A stretch of 64,000 bases of DNA from Thiohalophilus thiocyanatoxydans (GTDB taxonomy: Bacteria > Pseudomonadota > Gammaproteobacteria > UBA6429 > Thiohalophilaceae): assembly GCF_004366735.1 (NCBI RefSeq), contig NZ_SOQX01000002.1, positions 248,001 to 312,000 on the forward strand. Reading direction: 5' to 3'. Made by a program: the position numbers and the translations under genes. Below, piece after piece: positions 58,985 to 64,000 of this stretch (within the stretch, counting starts at the first letter, position 1; every line of letters begins with the position of its first letter). The notes under the pieces are model-generated. The model did not search any database and was not told the DNA's origin. It was given only the letters and a program-made list of their open reading frames with translations.

Positions 58985-59185
58985 TGGCAGTTATCATAAG
59001 GACTTAGGACTTAGGACTTAGGACTTAGGACTTAGGACTTAGGACTTAGGACTGTTCTTTGTAGGAGGGGCTTACAGCCGCGACTCGGGAGAAGGGGCAC
59101 AACCGGTCGCCGATGGAAATCGTCTCCCACAACAAACAGCACTCAGCACTCAGAACTCAGAACTCAGAACTCAGCAGGTAGGGAA
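58985..59185. repeat. (GGACTTA)n array, REP-like unit and (CAGAACT)n array
   Basis: About eight GGACTTA units (58999-59053) are followed by a GTAGGAGGGGCTTACAGCCGCGACTCGGG element with its partner CGCCGATGG...CTCCCAC (59060-59131). Five CAGCACT/CAGAACT units (59141-59174) follow. Confidence 0.85.
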
Positions 59186-59202
59186 AACCCTGATACCCGT
59201 TC

Positions 59203-59243
59203 TGTAAATGATTCTTTACACTCACCGGCGACTCATCTACTAT
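59203..59243 (+). promoter_or_regulatory. promoter of the exopolysaccharide operon with overlapping palindrome
   Basis: TTTACA (59215-59220) and TACTAT (59238-59243) are 17 bp apart. The -35 box is the right half of TGTAAATGATTCTTTACA (59203-59220), a perfect TGTAAA-N6-TTTACA palindrome that also fits the GacA box pattern including the central AT. Transcription would start near 59250, about 90 bp before the ops element. Confidence 0.6.
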
Positions 59244-59325
59244 CACGTTCAACGGGTGAACAAAGCGATTTTTATAAGCTGGCCCGTAAGTTAAGCTAGA
59301 AACCTTTATTATGTTGTGGGAATAA

Positions 59326-59350
59326 CCTGTACGACAGGGCGGTAGCGTGC
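59326..59350 (+). promoter_or_regulatory. ops (operon polarity suppressor) element for RfaH
   Basis: GGCGGTAGCGTGC at 59338-59350 matches the ops sequence through which RfaH is loaded onto paused RNA polymerase. A small hairpin CCTGT-ACG-ACAGG (59326-59338) directly precedes it. It lies about 170 bp before the first gene of the operon that encodes RfaH itself. Confidence 0.85.
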
Positions 59351-59374
59351 CCAAATGCCCCGCTCCCAGCTCGT

Positions 59375-59516
59375 GGGTCCGATATAACACGCGGTATCGG
59401 GCAAATCCGCGCCGGACACCGCTAGCGCTATGTCCGGCCTACGACTCTAAATTCAGCTTGTAGGCCCGATAAAGCAACGCGGTATCGGGCAAACCCGCTC
59501 AGCACTCAGAACTCTT
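59375..59516. repeat. REP-like pairs and heptamers in the operon leader
   Basis: GATATAACACGCGGTATCGG, GCCGGACACCGCTAGCGCTATGTCCGGC (59413-59440) and GCCCGATAAAGCAACGCGGTATCGGGC (59464-59490) palindromes are followed by CTCAGCACTCAGAACTC (59498-59514). They lie between ops and the marR start, so they are inside the leader RNA and could fold. Confidence 0.75.
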
Positions 59517-59520
59517 TTTA

Positions 59521-59868
59521 ATGCTAACCGACGAAACCCGCTACAAGCTGTTAAAACGGCTGGAAGAGAACCCGCACATTAACCAGCGCGAGCTGGCCAA
59601 TGAGCTGGGCATCAGCCTGGGCAAGACCAATTACTGCCTCAAGGCGCTGATCGATAAAGGCTGGGTCAAGGTCGGCAATTTCCGCCAAAACCCGCACAAA
59701 TTGCAGTATGCTTATCTTCTGACCCCAAAGGGGCTGGAAGAGAAAGCGCGGGTGACCCTGCGCTTTTTAAAACGCAAACAGCAGGAACACGAACAACTGC
59801 TGGAAGAACTCAAGGAGCTGCGCGAAGAGGTCGCCGCTCTCAAGCCGCTCGAAGAAGGGGAAGTGTAA
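59521..59868 (+). CDS. MarR-family EPS-associated transcriptional regulator
   Basis: Winged-helix regulator of 115 aa ([73 protein letters not shown]) with a C-terminal coiled coil. It belongs to the MarR-like family that opens exopolysaccharide gene clusters. There is no Shine-Dalgarno sequence: the ATG follows heptamer sequence GAACTCTTTTTA. It ends 2 bp before rfaH, so the two form a unit. Its likely target is the palindrome at the operon promoter, by inference. Confidence 0.85.
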   Translation: MLTDETRYKLLKRLEENPHINQRELANELGISLGKTNYCLKALIDKGWVKVGNFRQNPHKLQYAYLLTPKGLEEKARVTLRFLKRKQQEHEQLLEELKELREEVAALKPLEEGEV

Positions 59869-59870
59869 GG

Positions 59871-60371
59871 ATGCATCACTGGTACGTGGTCCAGACCAAG
59901 CCGCAAAAAGAATCGCTGGCCGTGGCGAATCTCGAGCGCCAGGGCTATACCACTTATTTCCCTAAAATGGCCGAGGCCAAACGTCGACGCCAGCGCTGGC
60001 AAAAAATTATCGAGCCGCTGTTTCCCCGCTACCTGTTCGTCCAGCTGGCCCGGGGGATCGACGACTTCGCCCCCATTCGCTCGACCCTGGGCGTGCTGAA
60101 CATGGTCCGCTTCGGCAACGAACCGGCGACCATCTCGCAACAGGCGATCGACACCATCCACCGGCAGGAACAGATTCTGCTCGGTGAACCGGGCGACCAA
60201 CCCGCCTGGCGGCCGGGCGACAAGGTTCAGGTCGTGGAAGGCGCCTTTACCGGCCTCAACGGCGTTTTTGAAAAAGCCAGCGGCACCGAACGGGTCATCA
60301 TCCTGCTGGACATGCTGGGCCGCCAGAACCGCGTCACCGTCGAAACCCACGACATCGTCCCGGCGAGATAG
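59871..60371 (+). CDS. rfaH: transcription antiterminator RfaH
   Basis: NusG paralogue of 166 aa that prolongs transcription of envelope and polysaccharide operons bearing ops. HHWYVVQTKPQKESLAVANLERQGYTTYFPKM starts the NGN domain, PLFPRYLFVQLARGIDDFAPIRSTLGVLNMVRFGNEPATI holds the polymerase-binding part, and a KOW-type C-terminal domain follows (WRPGDKVQVVEGAFTGLNGVFEKAS). Being inside an operon with its own ops resembles LoaP, TaA and UpxY systems more than E. coli, where rfaH is unlinked. Confidence 0.9.
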   Translation: MHHWYVVQTKPQKESLAVANLERQGYTTYFPKMAEAKRRRQRWQKIIEPLFPRYLFVQLARGIDDFAPIRSTLGVLNMVRFGNEPATISQQAIDTIHRQEQILLGEPGDQPAWRPGDKVQVVEGAFTGLNGVFEKASGTERVIILLDMLGRQNRVTVETHDIVPAR

Positions 60372-60768
60372 CACCTGTAGGAGGGGCTTGACGTACATGG
60401 ATGTACTAACACCCAAAACACTCGCCTTGCTCGCGGGGTGGGCTCTGTCGCGGAAGGCATGGTGCCCTGACCTATCGAAGATAGGTAGGGTACTCATAAT
60501 AAAACCCGCAGGGGTTCTATGAGACAAGACCTGAGCAACGCGAAGTAATGCTGAATGAAACCCGAAGGGGTTCTACAGTGAGCCGTGAGAGACTCAGCCG
60601 CGACTCGGGAGAAAGGGCACAACCGTCGCCGATAGCCCGTAGGCCCGATAAAGCAACGCGGTATCGGGCAGCTCGTGCCGGACACCGCGGAGTTTATGCC
60701 CGAAGGGTGCTATGTCCGGCCTACGACTAAGAACTAAGAACTATTTCTTGACTCAGAACTGGATTTAT
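60372..60768. repeat. gap with several dispersed repeats
   Basis: A GTAGGAGGGGCTTGACG unit and GTACATGGATGTAC palindrome (60376-60407) are followed by ACCTATCGAAGATAGGT hairpin (60470-60486). Two AAACCC(GCA/GAA)GGGGTTCTA hairpins (60502 and 60559) come next, then another CGCGACTCGGGAGAA unit (60600) and GCCCGATAAAGC / GCCGGACACCGC pairs (60643-60725). CTAAGAACTAAGAACT heptamers (60726-60742) end it. No gene seen. Confidence 0.75.
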
Positions 60769-60769
60769 A

Positions 60770-61591
60770 ATGAACAACAATAACCAAATACCACCCCAGA
60801 ATCAGCCCCCGTCTCCACAACAATACTACTACCCTGACGACGAAATCAGCCTCATCGATCTCTGGAACACCCTGATGCGGCGCAAAAAAATCGTGATCGC
60901 TGTATTCGCACTGGTTATTGTCGTAGCCGTCATCTATCTGCTACTGACAAAACCGGTCTATGAAAGTAGGGCAATGATTCAGGTTGGACAAGTCGGAAGT
61001 GTTGGCGATGTTGAGGAATTTTCGGAAATGAAACAACGCCTGTTAGCGGAATCTCCAGTACTGGATTCTGTTGAGAAAAAATCTAATAACACGGCAACCC
61101 TGGTTGTTACGAATACTGACAGAGAAACCAGCCAGGAACAGCTCGACAAGATAGTGAATAACCTGCTGGACAAGCATCGCAACCGTTTCCATGATCTTAG
61201 CTCTCCCGTGAAGGAACGCCGCGATACACTCCAGCGCCGCCTGAGCGGTTTTGAGCATCAACTCGATGAACTGGACCTGCAGATCAATCGGTTACGCGCC
61301 GATCAACCGGTACAGGCCGCCGTGCTGATGATTGAAAAAGGCAACATCATCCGTGCCACCCCGGAACTGGAAGAGAGACTGGCCGAACTGGAACAGGCAC
61401 TCAGCGAACCCAGGACCCAACAGACGGAAATGGTGGGCGAAATAGTATCGCCGGAAAATCCCATCAAACCCAAACCCGGCCTGGTCATGGCCCTGTCCAT
61501 CATCCTGGGCCTCATGCTCGGCATCTTCGCCGCCTTCTTCGCCGAATTCATCGCAAAGGCAAGAACCTCGACCACGGGAACGGTAATGTAG
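60770..61591 (+). CDS. Wzz-like polysaccharide chain-length determinant protein
   Basis: Inner-membrane polysaccharide co-polymerase of 273 aa. A Pro/Gln-rich N-terminus is followed by DDEISLIDLWNTLMRRKKIVIAVFALVIVVAVIYLLLTKPVYES (Wzz signature and first membrane helix, about 25-66). A periplasmic coiled-coil region (HRNRFHDLSSPVKERRDTLQRRLSGFEHQL) and the C-terminal Pro-rich second helix (PIKPKPGLVMALSIILGLMLGIFAAFFAEFIAKA) complete the pattern. It is shorter than O-antigen Wzz proteins (about 325 aa) and has no kinase domain. Confidence 0.88.
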   Translation: MNNNNQIPPQNQPPSPQQYYYPDDEISLIDLWNTLMRRKKIVIAVFALVIVVAVIYLLLTKPVYESRAMIQVGQVGSVGDVEEFSEMKQRLLAESPVLDSVEKKSNNTATLVVTNTDRETSQEQLDKIVNNLLDKHRNRFHDLSSPVKERRDTLQRRLSGFEHQLDELDLQINRLRADQPVQAAVLMIEKGNIIRATPELEERLAELEQALSEPRTQQTEMVGEIVSPENPIKPKPGLVMALSIILGLMLGIFAAFFAEFIAKARTSTTGTVM

Positions 61592-61592
61592 A

Positions 61593-61650
61593 TTTTAGTT
61601 CTTAGCTCTTAGTACTAAGAACACAGCACTCAGCACTCAGCACTATCTTT
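61593..61650. repeat. heptamer array between wzz and the four-helix protein
   Basis: AGTTCTTAGCTCTTAGTACTAAGAAC forms an inverted pair (61598-61621), followed by three CAGCACT units (61624-61644). Confidence 0.75.
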
Positions 61651-61669
61651 TATTCAGGGAGGAGTAAAA

Positions 61670-62041
61670 ATGAGCGGAATAAAACGGTTCGAAGACCTGG
61701 TAGCCTGGCAAAAATCCAGGGACATGGCTGCCACAATTTATAAAACCACCGGCGAAGGCAGTTTTTCCAAAGACTTTGCCCTTCGCGACCAGATTCGACG
61801 AGCAGCTGTATCGGTTATGTCGAATATCGCGGAAGGTTTCGAGCGTAAAGGGTCAAAAGAATTTCACCAATTCCTGGTTGTCGCCAAAGCCTCCTGTGCC
61901 GAAGTCCGCTCCCAGTTATACGTTGCTCTCGACGTAGGATATATAAACAAGAATATATTTGAACACTTGTACGAGAGCTCGGTTGAAGTATCAAAAATAA
62001 TCTCTGGCCTGAGAGCCTCAGTCGCCAAACAATGTGAATAA
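61670..62041 (+). CDS. four-helix bundle protein (S23/IVP family), copy 1
   Basis: Protein of 123 aa of the 23S rRNA intervening-sequence-protein family: [76 protein letters not shown]. The SNIAEG motif is diagnostic. It is not inside an rRNA gene here. The fold is shared with Avd of diversity-generating retroelements, but no reverse transcriptase is in the window. It has a good GGGAGGAG ribosome site, unlike its neighbours marR and ugd. Function unknown. Confidence 0.88.
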   Translation: MSGIKRFEDLVAWQKSRDMAATIYKTTGEGSFSKDFALRDQIRRAAVSVMSNIAEGFERKGSKEFHQFLVVAKASCAEVRSQLYVALDVGYINKNIFEHLYESSVEVSKIISGLRASVAKQCE

Positions 62042-62108
62042 TCAAGTACTAAGTACAAAGAACTCTTTTATGACTAAGTACTAAGAACTCGGAACTTAGA
62101 ACTCTTTT
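62040..62108. repeat. heptamer array upstream of ugd
   Basis: AAGTACTAAGTAC, AAGAACTCTTTTATGACTAAG, ACTAAGAACTCGGAACTTAG units run to the ugd start. The phrase GAACTCTTTTATGACT occurs twice (62063 and 62101), the second containing the ugd ATG. Confidence 0.8.
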
Positions 62109-63392
62109 ATGACTCAGAACTCAGAACTCAGAACTAAGAACTATAAAGTGGCCATCGCCGGCACCGGCTACGTCGGTCTCTCCAACGCCATCCTGCTGGC
62201 CCAGCACAACGAGGTTGTCGCCCTGGACATCGATCCGGAAAAAGTCGAACTCATCAATGCGCGCAAATCCCCGATCATCGACACCGAGATCGAGGACTAC
62301 CTGGCGAACAACAACCTCAACCTGCGCGCCACGCTGGACAAAAACGAGGCCTATCAGGACGCCGACTTCGTCATCATCGCCACCCCGACCGACTACGACC
62401 CGGTAACCAACTACTTCAACACCAGCACCGTCGAGTCCGTCATCGCAGACGTCCTGGCCATCAACCCCGACACCACGATGGTCATAAAATCAACAGTACC
62501 CGTAGGGTACACAGCCGGGTTAAAGTCTGAAGATTTCCGACTTCCGACTTCCGATTGCGACCTGAAAAATGTGAGTCTGTTTTTTTCACCAGAATTCTTG
62601 AGAGAAGGTAAAGCACTACACGATAACCTCTACCCCTCGCGCATCATCGTTGGCGAACAATCCGAGCGGGCCGAAACGTTTGCCAACCTGCTCAGGCAGG
62701 GCGCGGTAAAAGAAGACATCCCGGTGCTGTTCATGAACAGCACCGAAGCCGAAGCGGTCAAACTGTTTGCCAACACTTATCTGGCCATGCGGGTCGCCTA
62801 CTTCAACGAACTGGACACCTACGCCGAGACCCATAACCTCGACACCCGGCACATCATCGACGGCGTCTGCCTGGATCCGCGCATCGGCAGCCACTACAAC
62901 AATCCCTCGTTTGGCTACGGCGGCTATTGCCTGCCCAAGGACACCAAGCAGCTGCTGGCCAATTACCAGGATATTCCCGGTAACATCATCCAGGCCATTG
63001 TCGATGCGAATACCACCCGCAAGGATTTTGTCGCCGACAGCATCCTCAGGCGACTCAACAACACATCCCCTCTCCCTCAGGGAGAGGGCAAGGGAGAGGG
63101 GATATCAAAGCAGAAAACCGTCGGTGTCTACCGCCTGGTCATGAAAAGCGGCTCCGACAACTTCCGCACCTCCGCCATCCAGGGCGTGATGAAGCGAATC
63201 AAGGCCAAGGGCATCGAAGTCGTCGTCTACGAACCGGCGCTGGAAGATGACAACTTTTACAACTCCCGCGTCATCAAGGATTTGAACGAATTCAAACAAA
63301 CCTGCGACATCATCATCGCCAACCGCCGGTCAGAAAACCTGACCGATGTCGCAGACAAGGTATACACGCGGGATCTGTTTAACAGCGACTAG
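62109..63392 (+). CDS. ugd: UDP-glucose 6-dehydrogenase, with in-frame repeat insertions
   Basis: Oxidises UDP-glucose to UDP-glucuronate for polysaccharide. 427 aa: [29 protein letters not shown] (NAD site), [25 protein letters not shown], and catalytic Cys in [19 protein letters not shown]. It is close to E. coli Ugd (388 aa, from memory) except for three additions: residues 1-12 are encoded by heptamers, about ten residues ([10 protein letters not shown], near 62526-62560) by TTCCGAC heptamers, and about twenty ([15 protein letters not shown], near 63064-63104) by the CCCTCTCCC palindrome. The frame stays intact. No ribosome site is seen at the ATG; a GTG at 62148 is an alternative start. 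Confidence 0.93.
   Translation: MTQNSELRTKNYKVAIAGTGYVGLSNAILLAQHNEVVALDIDPEKVELINARKSPIIDTEIEDYLANNNLNLRATLDKNEAYQDADFVIIATPTDYDPVTNYFNTSTVESVIADVLAINPDTTMVIKSTVPVGYTAGLKSEDFRLPTSDCDLKNVSLFFSPEFLREGKALHDNLYPSRIIVGEQSERAETFANLLRQGAVKEDIPVLFMNSTEAEAVKLFANTYLAMRVAYFNELDTYAETHNLDTRHIIDGVCLDPRIGSHYNNPSFGYGGYCLPKDTKQLLANYQDIPGNIIQAIVDANTTRKDFVADSILRRLNNTSPLPQGEGKGEGISKQKTVGVYRLVMKSGSDNFRTSAIQGVMKRIKAKGIEVVVYEPALEDDNFYNSRVIKDLNEFKQTCDIIIANRRSENLTDVADKVYTRDLFNSD
62526..62560 (+). repeat. heptamer repeat inside ugd
   Basis: TTCCGACTTCCGACTTCCGA (62535 on) is three tandem 7-bp units of the AGTCGGA type also seen at 51468. It is translated as part of an extra loop relative to E. coli Ugd. Confidence 0.7.
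63064..63104 (+). repeat. CCCTCTCCC palindrome inside ugd
   Basis: CCCCTCTCCCTCAGGGAGAG followed by GGCAAGGGAGAGGGG is a member of the intergenic CCCTCCCC palindrome family. It adds about 20 residues between two conserved segments of Ugd. Confidence 0.75.
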
Positions 63393-63404
63393 AGGAAGGC
63401 AATG

Positions 63405-63490
63405 CTGAATGATGAATTTTGAATGTTGAATTTATAAATAACAGCCGTGACAACTATTCAACATTAAGCATTTAAAATTCAAAATTAATA
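63405..63490. repeat. inverted (TTGAATG)n heptamer element
   Basis: GATGAATTTTGAATGTTGAA (63411 on) pairs with TTCAACATTAAGCATTTAAAA... (63457-63487), around GTGACAACT. Confidence 0.75.
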
Positions 63491-63509
63491 GCAACATCGG
63501 AGGTTTATC

Positions 63510-63878
63510 ATGGCAAAGGAAAATGCCGTTCTGGAAAAGTCATTCGCGTTTGCGGTTCGGGTGATCAATATACACAAAAAATTGGCGGCTAATCGTGAGT
63601 ATATTTTGTCCAAACAGTTATTACGCGCCGGGACGTCGATTGGTGCCAATGTGAATGAGGCTCAGGCCGGTCAGAGTCGAAATGACTTTACTGCCAAAAT
63701 GGCTATAGCGAGCAAAGAAGCCAGAGAAACCAAATACTGGATTGACTTGCTGGTGGAAACAGGCTATTTGGTCAGACAGGATGATGAGACGAAATCTCTC
63801 ATTGATGAATCCGAGCAACTAGTCAGGTTATTGACAAAGATCGTCAAATCAAGCGCCTGTTATAAAATAGATAGATGA
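63510..63878 (+). CDS. four-helix bundle protein (S23/IVP family), copy 2
   Basis: Protein of 122 aa: LEKSFAFAVRVINIHKKLAANREYILSKQLLRAGTSIGANVNEAQAGQSRNDFTAKMAIASKEARETKYWIDLLVETGYL. The SIGANVNEA motif corresponds to SNIAEG of the first copy, but the two differ greatly and belong to separate subgroups. GGAGG lies 6 bases before the ATG. It is flanked by a heptamer element upstream and ATTCAAAA-type repeat downstream. Function unknown. Confidence 0.88.
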   Translation: MAKENAVLEKSFAFAVRVINIHKKLAANREYILSKQLLRAGTSIGANVNEAQAGQSRNDFTAKMAIASKEARETKYWIDLLVETGYLVRQDDETKSLIDESEQLVRLLTKIVKSSACYKIDR

Positions 63879-64000
63879 GGCGAATGACAATTCAAAATCA
63901 AAAATTCAACATTCACCATTTCTCGAAGCACAGCTCCAGGGTCACCTTTATTTTGCACCGTTCGAAAGCAGCAGGCCGTATCTAATGCCAACCTTGCAGC
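63879..64000. other. window end, no gene seen
   Basis: ATTCAAAATCAAAAATTCAAC heptamer-like sequence (63891-63915) is followed by about 85 bp without a recognisable feature; the polysaccharide cluster probably continues beyond the window. Confidence 0.5.

Noticed and set aside
58884-59018. Short protein gene starting at ATG 58884
   Set aside because: It has a good ribosome site, but the frame runs through the intrinsic terminator and ends in heptamer repeat, so a complete message is unlikely; kept as candidate RNA instead.
59060-59076. TGTAGGAGGGGCTTACA as a further Gac-like box
   Set aside because: The spacer is 5, not 6, and the sequence belongs to a dispersed GTAGGAG...GCCGCGACTCGGG repeat also found at 41818, 60376 and 60590.
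61670-62041. Diversity-generating retroelement (Avd-like protein)
   Set aside because: No reverse transcriptase, template/variable repeat pair or C-type lectin target is visible in the window.

Overview
The window is a chromosomal segment of a gammaproteobacterium with moderately high GC. The gene order (smc-zipA-ligA, yciB-yciI, rnm-yciO-trpS-scpAB-rluB, gph-ubiG-mtaD/mtnA-gyrA-serC-pheA-hisC-tyrA-aroA-cmk-rpsA-ihfB-lapAB-pyrF, galU, aspC/uvrB) resembles that of pseudomonads and sulfur-oxidising Chromatiales-type lineages. A squalene/hopanoid set (hpnC-hpnD-hpnE) and a membrane-anchored cytochrome c also fit an environmental Chromatiales-like organism. The lineage is an inference from synteny; no rRNA gene is present.

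Layout: 1-9.8 kb holds cysZ, a sugar kinase, queF, smc, zipA and ligA. 9.8-12.7 kb is accessory: 118-bp tandem repeats, a low-GC gene flanked by integron-type recombination sites, a HExxH membrane protein and a cytochrome c. 12.7-21.5 kb holds a periplasmic protein, a parvulin foldase, yciI/yciB, an unknown protein and the rnm-yciO-trpS-scpA-scpB-rluB run. 21.8-31.6 kb holds two small unknown genes, a double-thioredoxin protein, yciK with the hpn genes, rmuC, gph and ubiG. 31.8-50.9 kb carries methylthioadenosine salvage genes, gyrA and the serine/aromatic supraoperon through rpsA, ihfB, lapAB and pyrF. 51-58.7 kb has a ComEA-like gene, galU, tRNA-Asn, a FimT-like pseudopilin, aspC and uvrB. 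58.8-64 kb is the start of an exopolysaccharide locus (MarR-EPS regulator, RfaH, Wzz-like protein, ugd and two four-helix-bundle proteins).

Intergenic DNA is unusually repeat-rich. It contains arrays of degenerate 7-bp units, often as inverted pairs, REP/BIME-like palindromes, 80-, 118- and 144-bp tandem repeats, a 143-bp MITE-like palindrome, and repeat sequence inserted in frame in ugd.

Three observations stand out. (1) The rfaH-containing polysaccharide operon has a perfect ops element (59338-59350) in its own leader, behind a sigma70-type promoter overlapped by an 18-bp palindrome. (2) Palindromes of the form TGTARR-N6-YYTACA, which resemble the GacA upstream activating sequence, lie at the promoters of comEA, fimT and the polysaccharide operon. 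(3) The fimT leader and a gene-free segment at 58811-58971 share triple TCCTACA boxes at about 22-bp spacing followed by three GGA-loop hairpins. The second copy ends in an intrinsic terminator, which suggests a CsrA/RsmA-binding small RNA. Together these suggest a Gac/Csr-like circuit over competence/pilus and exopolysaccharide genes; this is a hypothesis from sequence alone.
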